NCBI RefSeq assembly: GCF_002887595.1
Contig: NZ_PEBU01000020.1
Location: 1 to 35,500 of the forward strand
DNA length: 35,500 bases
Source: Bowmanella denitrificans
GTDB lineage: Bacteria > Pseudomonadota > Gammaproteobacteria > Enterobacterales > Alteromonadaceae
Reading direction: 5' to 3'
Part shown: positions 8,571 through 17,719 of the stretch, in pieces
Layout: every line of letters begins with the position of its first letter
Position numbering within the stretch: position 1 is the stretch's first letter
Program-made: the position numbers and the translations under genes
Notes under the pieces: generated by a model
Databases searched by the model: none
The model's input: the letters and a program-made list of their open reading frames with translations, nothing else
What the model was told of the DNA's origin: nothing

Positions 8571-10445
8571 GTGCCCCAACAAGGCCTAAAGATGTTTAAG
8601 CAACTCAATCGTTCCATCGTCTTTCAGGTCGGGCTGCTGATGTTTGCCATCAGCCTGCTGGCGGTGGTCAGTATGGCCAGTTCGGTGGTCATCAGTGACA
8701 GTGCCGAAACGGATGCCTATGCAGTGAACCTGTCCGGCACGCTGCGTATGCAAAGCTATCAACTGCTTTTGAGTCTGATGCGTACAGACCTCAGCCCGGC
8801 AGAGCGCGAAAGCCGTTTGACTCAGCAGGTGCAGCAATTTGACCGCACGTTGCAACTGCCCACCTTGCAGCGACCAGCACGGGCTGAACGGCGCAGCGAA
8901 CACTTTCGTTTATACGAGTCTATTCTGGCCCGCTGGCAGGACAGTATTAAAGCGGACATGCTGGCCACACTGCACAGCCCCGACAAGCTGGCAACCCTGA
9001 TAAATGAAGTAGACCAACTCGTGCAAAGCATTGATCAGTTGGTCCGCGTGCATCAGCAGCACGCCGAACAGAATGTTGCCGCCATTCGCCTGATTCAGGG
9101 CCTGGCGCTGCTGTTAACCGCGCTGCTGATGATAGTGGCCATGTTCACGATCAGCCGCCATATCCGCCAGCCACTGGCACAGCTCACCCAGATTGCCCGT
9201 CAGATTGGTCGTGGCGACTTCACCGGCCGGGCACCAGACCATGGCCACGACGAATTAGCGCTGCTGGGCCATACGCTTAACCATATGTCTGACGCGCTCA
9301 GCCGTTCTCATGCCCAGTTGGAAAAGAAAGTCCAGGAAAAAACCTTACGCCTGCAGCAGAGTAATCAGTCTATTGAGTTGCTCTTCCATATCAGCAATAG
9401 CTTGCAGGACTCCCTTAGCCATCCCTCCGACTTTGCGCCTTTGCTGAAACGGTTAGCCAATATCACCGGTTTGTCAGATTTGGATCTGTGCGTGATGACG
9501 GCCTCGGGTAGCACCCCCTACGAGCATCTGATGACCCGTGACAAAATTCTGCCCAGCCGCTGCGTGGAGCAGGATTGTTCGGGCTGTGTGGACAATACCC
9601 CACCCTGCGACAACAAACTGACCTTCCCCCTGAGTCGCTCCAATAACAACTACGGCGTGCTGGTTTGCCAGTTACAGCCCGGCCAAAAGCTGGAAACCTG
9701 GCAAATGCGTTTGCTCAAGTCGGTGGCCGAACAGTTTGCCGTCAGTCTCAGCCTGCGAGACCAACAGGAACAAAGCCGCCGCCTGGTGCTGATGCATGAA
9801 CGCACCGTAATCGCCCGTGAATTGCATGATTCCCTGGCCCAGGCATTGTCTTACCTGAAAATTCAGGTGGCCAGGCTGGAAAAACTGCTGAAAATGCCGG
9901 ACGGTGCCACTAAGGCCGAACCCGTGATTGATGAACTGAAAACCGGCTTAAGTTCGGCATATCGCGAGCTACGCGAACTGCTGACCACCTTCCGCCTGAA
10001 AATGGATGGACAGAGTCTGCACGCGGCCATGGCGCAGAGCCTGCAGCAGTTGCAGGAACGCAGCGAACAGATTCGCTTTAAGCTGGAGTTTGAGGTGGAG
10101 AATCTGCCATTTAGCCCGAATGAGGAAATACATCTGCTGCAAATCACCCGCGAGGCGGCACAAAACGCCCTGCACCATTCCTGTGGCGATGAAGTGGTGG
10201 TCAGCTTGCGCCGTGACCAGCACAATCCATCGTTACTCAGACTAAGTATCAGAGACAACGGGGTGGGAATTGAGGAAGATCCGGGCAAACTGAACCATTA
10301 CGGTCTGGCCATTATGCGGGAGCGCAGCCGCAATCTCGGCGGTGAACTAAGTGTTTGCCGCCATGCTGACGGTGGCACCCTGGTTAGTTTTGAGTTCGAA
10401 CCTGAGTACTTTGCCCAGCGTGATGAAGAAGTGGTCGGATTGTAA
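8571..10445 (+). CDS. narX: nitrate/nitrite sensor histidine kinase
   Basis: This is a NarX-type membrane sensor that phosphorylates NarL. In order it has a membrane helix, a periplasmic sensor with the P-box (LSGTLRMQSYQLL), a second helix, a HAMP domain, a GAF-like central region with clustered cysteines (CVEQDCSGC, PPCDN), a HisKA_3 dimerisation helix with the phosphorylated histidine in RELHDSLAQALSY, and a HATPase domain (NALHHS, DNGVGI, GLAIMRERS). I chose GTG at 8571, which gives 624 residues and has AGGAG seven bases upstream. ATG at 8592 is an alternative; the GTG at 8514 has little support. narL follows 128 bp downstream. Confidence 0.93.
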   Translation: MPQQGLKMFKQLNRSIVFQVGLLMFAISLLAVVSMASSVVISDSAETDAYAVNLSGTLRMQSYQLLLSLMRTDLSPAERESRLTQQVQQFDRTLQLPTLQRPARAERRSEHFRLYESILARWQDSIKADMLATLHSPDKLATLINEVDQLVQSIDQLVRVHQQHAEQNVAAIRLIQGLALLLTALLMIVAMFTISRHIRQPLAQLTQIARQIGRGDFTGRAPDHGHDELALLGHTLNHMSDALSRSHAQLEKKVQEKTLRLQQSNQSIELLFHISNSLQDSLSHPSDFAPLLKRLANITGLSDLDLCVMTASGSTPYEHLMTRDKILPSRCVEQDCSGCVDNTPPCDNKLTFPLSRSNNNYGVLVCQLQPGQKLETWQMRLLKSVAEQFAVSLSLRDQQEQSRRLVLMHERTVIARELHDSLAQALSYLKIQVARLEKLLKMPDGATKAEPVIDELKTGLSSAYRELRELLTTFRLKMDGQSLHAAMAQSLQQLQERSEQIRFKLEFEVENLPFSPNEEIHLLQITREAAQNALHHSCGDEVVVSLRRDQHNPSLLRLSIRDNGVGIEEDPGKLNHYGLAIMRERSRNLGGELSVCRHADGGTLVSFEFEPEYFAQRDEEVVGL

Positions 10446-10472
10446 TTTGCCGTTCAGAGCAACTACGCCAAC

Positions 10473-10488
10473 TACCCACTAAGAGGTA
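10473..10488. promoter_or_regulatory. NarL-like 7-2-7 site in front of narL
   Basis: TACCCACTAAGAGGTA departs from the NarL consensus only at the last base of the left heptamer, and another TACCCACCT begins at 10487. It lies between narX and narL, about 90 bp before the narL ATG, which suggests a separate autoregulated narL promoter. Confidence 0.6.
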
Positions 10489-10573
10489 CCCACCTATCTC
10501 CTGAGATTGGTTGGCATCCCTGCCCGCAAAGGTTAGGCTTTGAAAACTATCCAGATAATGACCGGAGCAAAGG

Positions 10574-11227
10574 ATGTCTGATTTTACCCCCGCCAGCGTA
10601 TTAATGGTTGATGACCACCCCCTGCTGCGCAAAGGGCTGACCCAACTGATCGAACTGGAGGATGATCTTCAGGTGGTCGGCGAAGCCAGCAGTGGCCAGC
10701 AGGCTATCGAGCTGGCCGAAACCCTGGACCCGGACCTGATTACCCTGGATTTGAATATGCAGGGCATGGACGGTCTGCAAACTCTCAAAGCCTTGCGTGA
10801 ACGGGGTGTGACTGCCCGCATTATTATGCTGACAGTGTCAGACAGTGATGAGGATGTGGTCGAGGCCATTCGCTTAGGCGCCGACGGTTATCTGCTGAAA
10901 GACATGGACCCCGACGCCCTGATCGATAAGCTCAAAGAAGCAGTACTGGGCAAAATGGTTATGAGTCCCAAGCTCACCGAGATATTGGCAACCGCCTTGC
11001 GCCGTCCACAGCGCCAAACCAACCGCGCACTGGCCAGCCTGACCAGCAGAGAACTGGATATTCTTAAACTTATCGCCAAGGGACTGAGCAACAAGCTGAT
11101 TGCCAGGGAACTGGATATTTCAGATGGCACGGTGAAGGTGCATGTAAAACACTTGCTGAAAAAACTGGATCTACGTTCCAGGGTAGAAGCCGCGGTGTGG
11201 ATGGTTAATCAGCAAGGTAAGGCTTGA
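10574..11227 (+). CDS. narL: nitrate/nitrite response regulator
   Basis: The 217-residue protein has a receiver domain with acidic residues Asp13/Asp14, phosphoacceptor Asp59, Thr87 and Lys109, all at the E. coli NarL numbers, then a LuxR-type helix-turn-helix (LTSRELDILKLIAKGLSNKLIA and DGTVKVHVKHLLKKL). It should activate narGHJI in response to NarX. AAAGG lies upstream of the ATG. Heptamers that fit its binding motif occur before narG, narL, the porin gene and moeB. Confidence 0.95.
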   Translation: MSDFTPASVLMVDDHPLLRKGLTQLIELEDDLQVVGEASSGQQAIELAETLDPDLITLDLNMQGMDGLQTLKALRERGVTARIIMLTVSDSDEDVVEAIRLGADGYLLKDMDPDALIDKLKEAVLGKMVMSPKLTEILATALRRPQRQTNRALASLTSRELDILKLIAKGLSNKLIARELDISDGTVKVHVKHLLKKLDLRSRVEAAVWMVNQQGKA

Positions 11228-11350
11228 TACCTCTTTAGGATAAGCGCCGAAGGCTTGGGGGTAGTGGGCGCGGCGCTTTGATATACATCAACAAGTTAGC
11301 TTGTGACACTTTTCATAGTAAAGGCTGTACTCATCACCCGGACACCGACT
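11228..11350 (+). promoter_or_regulatory. FNR- and NarL-type promoter of the outer-membrane barrel gene
   Basis: TTGATATACATCAA at 11278-11291 is a perfect FNR box. If it acts as a class II site at -41.5, transcription would start near 11326, and the -10 position then falls on CATAGT (11314-11319). TACCTCT at 11228-11234 is a perfect NarL heptamer. Induction by oxygen lack and nitrate is the expected behaviour. Confidence 0.75.
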
Positions 11351-12517
11351 ATGAAATGTTTTGTTCTGCCCTTGCTGCTGCCCCTGGCCGTGGCTGCCGA
11401 CCCACATCCTGATCTGAGCGACGCCCTGACTCAGGGTAAGGCCAACATCAGCTTGCGTTATCGCACCGAAATGGTGGATGACAAGCAATGGTCACATCAA
11501 GCCTGGGCCCATACCCTGCGCGGCCGCTTCGGCTATCACAGCGGCGACTATTATGGACTGTCGGCGCATATGGAACTGGACAGCGTGACGCATCTGGGCG
11601 CCGAAAAATATCAGTCCACCAGCAACGGGGTCACAGACCGCCCTGTGATAGCCGATCCCACCGGCAGCGACATCAACCAGGCGTACCTGGCTTATCAGCA
11701 CGGCGCCTGGCAGATGAAAGCCGGACGACAACGGCTCAATCTGGACGACCAGCGTTTCGTCGGTAGCGTCGGCTGGCGTCAGAACGAACAAACCTTTGAC
11801 GGCTACCGCCTGCAATATCAATGGCAGGATCTCAGCCTGGATTACAGCTATTTCCACCGGGTGAATCGCATTTTCGGCGATAACAGCCCGGCTGGCACCT
11901 GGCACGGGGATATCCATTTACTCAACAGCCACTATCAACTGCACAGGCAACACCGGCTCACCGCCTTCTCTTACTGGATGGATTTTGCCGAGAGTCCGGC
12001 CTTGTCGAATCAAACCCTGGGCGTCACATATAACGGCGAAGTGGCCGGTATAAAGATCACTGCCAGCCTGGCCAGCCAACAGGACTATGCCGAGAACCCG
12101 GCGGACTATCGGGCCATTTATTGGTCTACCCGTGTGGCTGGTAAATGGCAGGCACTTGACTGGCATCTGGGTTATGAACGTCTGGGCGCGGACGCACAGG
12201 GCCGGATTGTCACGCCACTGGCGACCCTGCATAAGTTCCAGGGTTTTGCCGACAAATTCCTCAATACCCCCATGCAAGGATTGCAAGATAGCCACGCCGG
12301 GCTTGGCACCAGTCTGGGTAACGCCAAGCTACAGCTGACCTACCATCATTTTGTCAGTGATAAGAACCATCTTGACTACGGCCATGAGTGGGATGCCACG
12401 TTTGGCTTGCCAGTTTACGACCAGCTTGACTTGCTGGTGAAATATGCGGCCTACCATGCAGGTCAATCCGGCACCGATACCAACAAACTGTGGCTGATGC
12501 TAAGCGCAGCCTGGTAA
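11351..12517 (+). CDS. outer-membrane beta-barrel, alginate-export/porin family
   Basis: From the ATG at 11351 the 388-residue protein has a signal peptide (MKCFVLPLLLPLAVAA) and then alternating amphipathic strands rich in Tyr, Trp, His and Asp (ANISLRYRTEMVDD, AGRQRLNLDDQRFVG). It ends in a strand with terminal Trp (LWLMLSAAW), as outer-membrane barrels do. The layout resembles the alginate-export family of porins. Its FNR box, NarL heptamer and place between narL and moaA suggest diffusion of nitrate or nitrite across the outer membrane, which is inference. An upstream in-frame start at 11303 would put 16 residues before the signal peptide and is less likely. Confidence 0.8.
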   Translation: MKCFVLPLLLPLAVAADPHPDLSDALTQGKANISLRYRTEMVDDKQWSHQAWAHTLRGRFGYHSGDYYGLSAHMELDSVTHLGAEKYQSTSNGVTDRPVIADPTGSDINQAYLAYQHGAWQMKAGRQRLNLDDQRFVGSVGWRQNEQTFDGYRLQYQWQDLSLDYSYFHRVNRIFGDNSPAGTWHGDIHLLNSHYQLHRQHRLTAFSYWMDFAESPALSNQTLGVTYNGEVAGIKITASLASQQDYAENPADYRAIYWSTRVAGKWQALDWHLGYERLGADAQGRIVTPLATLHKFQGFADKFLNTPMQGLQDSHAGLGTSLGNAKLQLTYHHFVSDKNHLDYGHEWDATFGLPVYDQLDLLVKYAAYHAGQSGTDTNKLWLMLSAAW

Positions 12518-12544
12518 CGCTAATGCGCCGTCCATCTATCCCTT

Positions 12545-12697
12545 TTGGGGAATAGTCATAATGCCAATTTCACGTAGGCTTGTCAGTGCCCGGACCGTTC
12601 CGGGCCTGCCGAGCCCTTAGCGCTAAACCTGCGGGCATGCGCCATTGGCCTATAGGGTTGGACGAGAAATCTGCCAGCCTCCCATGTTTGGAAAGGT
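12545..12697 (+). promoter_or_regulatory. structured moaA leader, possible Moco riboswitch
   Basis: The 186-base leader has a perfect hairpin GCCCGGA-CCGT-TCCGGGC (12588-12605), a TTAGCGCTAA palindrome after it, and CCTCCC followed by GGAAAGGTG directly before the start codon. Moco-binding RNAs are known upstream of moaA operons and sequester this type of start region. The match is from memory of the general layout, not a model search. Confidence 0.4.
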
Positions 12698-12703
12698 GTG
12701 AGT

Positions 12704-13672
12704 ATGTTGGAAGACAGATTTGGCCGCCGCTTTCGCTATTTGCGGCTGTCGATTACCGAAGTATGCAATTTTCGCTGTAGCTATTGCCTGCCTGAAGGGT
12801 ATCAGGGCAATACCAGGCAAGCCTTTCTCAGCCCACAGGAAATTACCACTCTGGCCGGGGCCTTTGCGGGTCTGGGCACGAGTAAAATTCGTATCACCGG
12901 TGGTGAACCGTCACTGCGTAAAGATCTGCCACAAATTATACAGCGCTGTGCACAGACGCCGGGTATCCAAAAAGTCGCCCTGACCACCAACGGTTTTAAA
13001 TTGCCCAAGATGGTGGACCAATGGGTAAGCGCCGGACTGAATGCGCTGAACGTCAGTATTGACAGCCTGGATCCGCGCCAGTTTTATGCCATTACCGGCC
13101 ATGACAAACTGCATACCGTGCTGGCCGGACTGGACCGTGCCTTAGCATTAAATTTGCCGGTAAAGGTCAATGCGGTCCTGCTTAAACCCTATTCTCAATC
13201 GCTGCTGCAGACTGCACTAACCTGGCTGAAAAGCATGCCGGTCACCTTACGCCTGATAGAACTGATGCAAACCGGTGACAATCAGGCGTTTTTTAGCCAG
13301 CATCATTTAAGTGGCCAGGGTATTAAGCGCGCGCTGCTTGAACAGGGCTGGACCCGCATTACACCAGATAAAGCCGCTGGCCCCGCCCAGGAGTTCAGCC
13401 ACCCGGACTACCAGGGGCGTATCGGCCTGATTATGCCCTACGACAAGGATTTTTGTGCCTCTTGCAACAGGCTTAGAGTGGCTGCCAACGGCGACCTGCA
13501 TTTGTGCTTGTTTGCCGAGCAGGGCCTGTCGCTGCGCCCCTGGTTGCAAACCGGCGATATTGCCGCCGTGCAGCAACGCTTGTCAGAACTGATTGGGCTT
13601 AAAGATGCCAGTCACTGGCTGCATCAGGGTCACAGCGGCGCAACCCGCCAATTGGCCATGCTGGGAGGATAA
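12704..13672 (+). CDS. moaA: GTP 3',8-cyclase, first step of Moco synthesis
   Basis: MoaA is the radical-SAM enzyme that with MoaC converts GTP to cyclic pyranopterin monophosphate. The 322 residues carry the SAM cluster motif CNFRCSYC near residue 23, the ITGGEP motif, the second cluster cysteines in CASCNRLR and LHLCLF, and the terminal Gly-Gly (AMLGG) needed for activity. AAGG lies seven bases before ATG 12704; GTG at 12698 is too close to it. It opens a six-gene Moco operon in which every junction overlaps or nearly touches. Confidence 0.97.
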   Translation: MLEDRFGRRFRYLRLSITEVCNFRCSYCLPEGYQGNTRQAFLSPQEITTLAGAFAGLGTSKIRITGGEPSLRKDLPQIIQRCAQTPGIQKVALTTNGFKLPKMVDQWVSAGLNALNVSIDSLDPRQFYAITGHDKLHTVLAGLDRALALNLPVKVNAVLLKPYSQSLLQTALTWLKSMPVTLRLIELMQTGDNQAFFSQHHLSGQGIKRALLEQGWTRITPDKAAGPAQEFSHPDYQGRIGLIMPYDKDFCASCNRLRVAANGDLHLCLFAEQGLSLRPWLQTGDIAAVQQRLSELIGLKDASHWLHQGHSGATRQLAMLGG

Positions 13673-13673
13673 T

Positions 13674-14219
13674 ATGCTGACCGGATTGGTACTGGCCGGG
13701 GGAAAATCCAGCCGCATGGGCTGCGACAAGGCTTTACTGGACTACCATGGGCAATCACTTTTGCAGCATACCAGCCGATTACTGGCAGACAGCGGTTGTC
13801 AACGGGTAATGATAAGTCGCAACCAGCTAGGCTTTGTGCAGGATTTGATTAAAGATGCCGGTCCGTTGGGTGGCATTCATGCCGTACTCACCCATCTGCA
13901 GGATGATGACGAGCTGCTGATCGTGCCGGTGGATATGCCATTTTTGCAGGCCGCGCCATTGCGCTTACTTTGCCATCAGGGCCGACAGCGGCAAAGCCCC
14001 TGCTACTTTCAAGACAGTTTTTTACCCCTGTATTTACCGGTAAACCCGGCGCTGCGTGATTATCTGGCTGAGTTACTCGAAAACGAAGGTTGCGGCTCGG
14101 TGCGGCAGATGCTTGACCAGCAGGGCGCGCTGTCCATACCCTGTTCTGAGCTAAATATGCTGCAAAACATCAATACCCCGGCCCAGTGGCAACATGCCTC
14201 GGCCCCCAGGAGTGCCTAA
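13674..14219 (+). CDS. mobA: molybdenum cofactor guanylyltransferase
   Basis: MobA adds GMP to Mo-molybdopterin to give the bis-MGD form that NarG uses. The 181-residue protein opens with the nucleotide-binding signature LVLAGGKSSRMGCDK and has VPVDMPFL for metal/product binding. The ATG at 13674 is one base after the moaA stop, with GGAGG within the moaA end. The longer upstream frame from 13593 only overlaps moaA. A second, degenerate MobA lies at 22459-22953. Confidence 0.94.
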   Translation: MLTGLVLAGGKSSRMGCDKALLDYHGQSLLQHTSRLLADSGCQRVMISRNQLGFVQDLIKDAGPLGGIHAVLTHLQDDDELLIVPVDMPFLQAAPLRLLCHQGRQRQSPCYFQDSFLPLYLPVNPALRDYLAELLENEGCGSVRQMLDQQGALSIPCSELNMLQNINTPAQWQHASAPRSA

Positions 14220-14740
14220 TGAAAACGAATTTCTGTTTAAACATTGCGCTGCTGACCTTGTCTGACAGCCGTAGCCTGGCACAGGACAGTTCAGGTCAGT
14301 ATCTGGCAGACGCCATTACATCGGCGGGTCACCACCTGGCTGACAGAAAACTGCTGCGCTGTGATTTTTATCCCCTCAGGGCCCAGGTCAGCCAGTGGAT
14401 TGCTGATGTGGGCATTCAGGTGGTGCTGATCAGTGGTGGCACCGGCTTTCACCCCAGAGACTGCGCCCCCGAAGCCCTGCTGCCGCTTCTGGCCCAGCAG
14501 GTAGATGGCTTTGGTGAACAATTCAGGCAGCTTTCATTTGCCGATATCGGCAGTGCGGCAATGCAATCCAGGGCCTTTGCCGGCTTGGCCAATCATACCC
14601 TGATAGCCTGTATGCCCGGCTCCACCAATGCCTGTCGCACTGCCTGGCAGCATTTGCTGGCCCCACAACTGGACGCCAGCACTGGCCCCTGTAACTTCGT
14701 CGCGCATTTACTTGGCGAACATGGCTGTGTGGGGCGCTGA
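14219..14740 (+). CDS. moaB: molybdopterin adenylyltransferase-like protein (MoaB/Mog family)
   Basis: The 173-residue protein has the MoaB/Mog signatures ALLTLSDSR near the start and [11 protein letters not shown] with its GGTG loop, then MPGSTNAC. The family adenylates molybdopterin or acts as a trimeric binding protein. Its ATG overlaps the mobA stop by one base (TAATG), and AGGAG lies just before. I cannot tell MoaB from Mog by eye; the operon place favours moaB. Confidence 0.9.
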   Translation: MKTNFCLNIALLTLSDSRSLAQDSSGQYLADAITSAGHHLADRKLLRCDFYPLRAQVSQWIADVGIQVVLISGGTGFHPRDCAPEALLPLLAQQVDGFGEQFRQLSFADIGSAAMQSRAFAGLANHTLIACMPGSTNACRTAWQHLLAPQLDASTGPCNFVAHLLGEHGCVGR

Positions 14741-15225
14741 TGCAGAGTCTTAGTCATGTCAATCAACAGGGTGACGCCTGCATGGTAGATATCACCCAAA
14801 AGCCAGTGACTCAGCGCATGGCCAGCGCCCAAGCCAGAATAACAATGCGCCCACAGACGCTGGCAATGATAAGCCAGGGCAGTTTGCCCAAGGGGGACGT
14901 GTTCGCAGCAGCGCGACTGGCCGGTATTCAGGCAGCCAAGCAGTGTGCCAATCTGATCCCTTTATGCCATCCGCTGCTGCTTAGTAAGGTGGATATTCAC
15001 TTTGAACTGGAACAGGCCAACCAGGCCGTGCTGATCCGCAGCCTTTGCAAACTGGCAGGTCAGACCGGTGTGGAAATGGAAGCGCTGACCGCCGTCTCGG
15101 TAGCAGCACTGACCTTGTTTGATATGTGTAAAGCGGTAGACCCGGCGATGTGCATCGGTGACATCCGGGTACTTGAAAAACAAGGCGGCAAAAGCGGCCA
15201 TTGGCAGGAGGACCAGTCAGTATGA
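14740..15225 (+). CDS. moaC: cyclic pyranopterin monophosphate synthase
   Basis: MoaC finishes cyclic pyranopterin monophosphate formation after MoaA. The 161 residues show the family blocks [47 protein letters not shown] and the GGKSG end. The ATG overlaps the moaB TGA by one base. Length is normal. Confidence 0.97.
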   Translation: MQSLSHVNQQGDACMVDITQKPVTQRMASAQARITMRPQTLAMISQGSLPKGDVFAAARLAGIQAAKQCANLIPLCHPLLLSKVDIHFELEQANQAVLIRSLCKLAGQTGVEMEALTAVSVAALTLFDMCKAVDPAMCIGDIRVLEKQGGKSGHWQEDQSV

Positions 15226-15467
15226 TTACCGTGTTATTTTTTGCCCAGCTACGGGAACAACTGGGCCATGACAAGCTGACCTTACACAGCGCCTTTTACG
15301 ATATTGGTGCGCTGCGCCATTATTTAATGGCCCAGCACAAAGAATGGCAGGCTTATCTTGCCCCGGATAATTCCCTGGCCGCGGTTAATCAATGCTTAGT
15401 GAATGACCATCATCCCTTACATTCCGGCGATGAAGTGGCCTTTTTCCCACCGGTAACAGGAGGCTGA
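15222..15467 (+). CDS. moaD: molybdopterin synthase sulfur-carrier subunit
   Basis: MoaD is a ubiquitin-like carrier whose C-terminal Gly-Gly is thiocarboxylated by MoeB and donates sulfur in molybdopterin synthase. The 81 residues end FFPPVTGG, and [12 protein letters not shown] is the first strand. The ATG overlaps the moaC stop (ATGA). Confidence 0.96.
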   Translation: MITVLFFAQLREQLGHDKLTLHSAFYDIGALRHYLMAQHKEWQAYLAPDNSLAAVNQCLVNDHHPLHSGDEVAFFPPVTGG

Positions 15468-15468
15468 T

Positions 15469-15945
15469 ATGCGTGCCAGGCAACCATCAGATTATATCTC
15501 TGTCAGGCAGGCCAACTTCTGTCAGGCCGAAGAGTACTTGGCACTGTGTGCCGGTAACCGACAGGACGGCGCGGTGGTGAGTTTTGTTGGTCTGGTACGG
15601 GATTTTAATCAGCATAACCAGGTACAAACACTCACGCTGGAACATTATCCGGCCATGACCGAAAAATCCCTTAAAGCAATAGTCACAGAAGCACGCGATA
15701 GGTGGCCGGTTAGCCGTGTAAGATTGGTTCACCGCGTTGGTACTTTAAACACCGGTGAGCAAATTGTGTTTGTTGGTGTCAGCAGTTGTCACCGGCACCA
15801 CGCCTTTCTGGCCTGTGAGTTCATTATGGATCAGCTAAAAACCCGCGCGCCCTTCTGGAAAAAAGAACAAGGCGACACTGGTGAACACTGGGTGCAGGCC
15901 AATCCGCAAGATCAACAAAAAGCGCAGCAGTGGCACCGCCAGTAA
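15469..15945 (+). CDS. moaE: molybdopterin synthase catalytic subunit
   Basis: MoaE inserts two sulfurs into cyclic pyranopterin monophosphate using MoaD thiocarboxylate. The 158 residues contain GAVVSFVGLVRDFN, EHYPAMTEKSL, HRVGTLNTGEQIV and the active-site lysines in KTRAPFWKKE. It starts one base after the moaD stop behind AGGAGG and ends the Moco operon, convergent with norR across 85 bp. Confidence 0.96.
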   Translation: MRARQPSDYISVRQANFCQAEEYLALCAGNRQDGAVVSFVGLVRDFNQHNQVQTLTLEHYPAMTEKSLKAIVTEARDRWPVSRVRLVHRVGTLNTGEQIVFVGVSSCHRHHAFLACEFIMDQLKTRAPFWKKEQGDTGEHWVQANPQDQQKAQQWHRQ

Positions 15946-16030
15946 CTGTGCAGCCAGGCGCGCAGCCAACAGCAACAAGAGCGCGCTGCTGCACGCCCCA
16001 GGCCTGAAAGCGCGAATTCACTGTTAGTGG

Positions 16031-17563
16031 TTATTTTACCCCAAGGCGTTTTGCCAGTTTATGCAGGTTACTGGCGTCCAGTTCCAGTAACCGGGCTGCC
16101 TGAGCCCAGTTTTGCCCGCTGCACTCCAGTGCAGCCTTGATGGCCTGCCGCTGAGTTTGATCCAACAAAGTTTTCATCGGCATCAACGTCTGCTCACTGG
16201 CTGCCTCAGTTATTGCTGGCACGACAGGCTGGCTGTAATCAACATCCAGATCCAATAGCTCCGGTGCCAGGGTGAAAATGCCGTCACGGGCCGGGCTGCG
16301 TCCCAGACATTTGATCGCAGCCCGACTGATCACATGTTCCAGCTCACGGATGTTGCCCGGCCACTGGTAAGCCAGCAAGGCTTGTTCTGCCTCACTGGAC
16401 AAACGCAGACTGCGTAATCCCAGTCGCGCACGATTCTGTTCCAGAAAATGACCGGCCAGCAGCAGGATGTCATTGCCTCTTTCCCTCAGTGGTGCAATAG
16501 GCACGGGGTATACCGACAACCTGTGGTAAAGGTCGGCGCGAAAATCGCCATTTTTGACACTGTCTTTAAGCTGCCGATTGGTGGCGGCCACAATCCGTAC
16601 ATTGACCTTGCGCGGCTTATCAGCACCAAGGCGCTGAATTTCACCGTTTTGCAGAGCCCTTAGCAACTTAGCCTGCACGGCCAGCGGTAACTCCCCTACT
16701 TCGTCGAGAAACAAGGTGCCGCCGTTGGCGGCTTCAAATTTGCCAGCCCGCTCCTGATGTGCCCCGGAAAACGCTCCTTTAACATGACCAAACAGCTCAC
16801 TTTCCGCTAAGGATTCGGGTAACGCCGCGCAGTTCACATGGATCAGGGGTTTATCTACCCGCCTGGAGTGCAGATGCAAACGCCTGGCAAATAATTCTTT
16901 GCCGACACCGGTTTCCCCCAGCAGTAGCACCGGTAACTCTGAATCCGCCACTGTATCCAATTCTGCCAGCAGTTGCTGCAATGCCTGGCTACGTCCAACA
17001 ATTTCGGTTTCACCGCTGCCCCCAGCTTCCTGCGGCATTGCCGCACCAATGCGCGACTGGCGCAAGCTGCGATTTTCCTGCTCCAGCCGGGTGGTGCGAA
17101 TAGCGGCTTCCAGTAAGAGTTTCTGCTGTTTCAGTCTGGATAACGCCGACTGATCAAAGGTGCCGGGTGACAAACTATCAAAGGTGATCACCCCCCAACT
17201 CTTGCCATCCTGCTCAAGGCGCATTCCCATACAGTCATGCACAGGCAGCGGTTCACCGGCTAACTGATCCAGTAAGCCGTCGTAAGGATCAGGCAACGCG
17301 CTGCTGTGTTCAAAACAGACCGGTTGCTGCTCACTGGTCAGAATTGCCGCCAGCCTTGGGTGCTGGGCCGGTAAGAAACGCCGTCCCAGGGTTTCCTTGA
17401 CCAGCCCGGTGACAGCCAGGGGCTTTAGCATTTCACCTTCCAGTTTCAGCAGCGCTACGGCGCCGCATTCAAACTCGGCCTTAAGGGTTTTAACCAGTCT
17501 TTCTAAACGCAGTTGGTCAGGCAGTTCGACCGATAGATCTGCCACCAGAAATTCATTCATCAT
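16031..17563 (-). CDS. norR: NO-responsive sigma-54 activator
   Basis: NorR senses NO with a mononuclear iron in an N-terminal GAF domain and then drives sigma-54 promoters. The 510 residues show a GAF domain with Cys111 (HDCMGM), where E. coli has its iron-ligand Cys113. The AAA+ domain has Walker A GETGVGKE (216-223), the sigma-54 loop as GAFSGA (263-268), and [15 protein letters not shown] Fis-type helix-turn-helix closes it ([23 protein letters not shown]). It diverges from norB. The nearest GGT-N7-ACC box touches its start codon, so NorR may repress itself. Confidence 0.96.
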   Translation of the reverse strand: MMNEFLVADLSVELPDQLRLERLVKTLKAEFECGAVALLKLEGEMLKPLAVTGLVKETLGRRFLPAQHPRLAAILTSEQQPVCFEHSSALPDPYDGLLDQLAGEPLPVHDCMGMRLEQDGKSWGVITFDSLSPGTFDQSALSRLKQQKLLLEAAIRTTRLEQENRSLRQSRIGAAMPQEAGGSGETEIVGRSQALQQLLAELDTVADSELPVLLLGETGVGKELFARRLHLHSRRVDKPLIHVNCAALPESLAESELFGHVKGAFSGAHQERAGKFEAANGGTLFLDEVGELPLAVQAKLLRALQNGEIQRLGADKPRKVNVRIVAATNRQLKDSVKNGDFRADLYHRLSVYPVPIAPLRERGNDILLLAGHFLEQNRARLGLRSLRLSSEAEQALLAYQWPGNIRELEHVISRAAIKCLGRSPARDGIFTLAPELLDLDVDYSQPVVPAITEAASEQTLMPMKTLLDQTQRQAIKAALECSGQNWAQAARLLELDASNLHKLAKRLGVK

Positions 17564-17622
17564 GGTATTTACAACCCTTTAAACGGTAAATAGAACCTTA
17601 TCAAAACAAGGTCTATTTTACC
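17564..17622. promoter_or_regulatory. three NorR boxes upstream of norB
   Basis: GGT-N7-ACC occurs at 17564-17576, 17585-17597 and 17610-17622. This is the NorR consensus (GT-N7-AC core) in the three-copy layout known from E. coli norR-norVW. The starts are 21 and 25 bp apart. Confidence 0.88.
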
Positions 17623-17662
17623 ATATTGTTTTTTATTTCTTTATTTTCATTGAGTTAAACCA

Positions 17663-17678
17663 TGGCACAGGCCTTGCC
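17663..17678 (+). promoter_or_regulatory. sigma-54 (-24/-12) promoter of norB
   Basis: TGGCAC-AGGCC-TTGCC has GG and GC with the correct spacing and six of six bases of the -24 element. Transcription should start near 17689, about 70-120 bp from the NorR boxes. Confidence 0.9.
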
Positions 17679-17719
17679 ATAGAAGGTTGCGCTTCACAAC
17701 AATAACGGAGAACACCCAA

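Noticed and set aside
13593-13673. Longer mobA start
   Set aside because: It lies wholly within moaA. ATG 13674 has GGAGG and begins the MobA signature.
15946-16030. Terminator between moaE and norR
   Set aside because: GC-rich inverted pieces (GGCGCGC, AGCGCGC) are present but without a clean stem and T-run.
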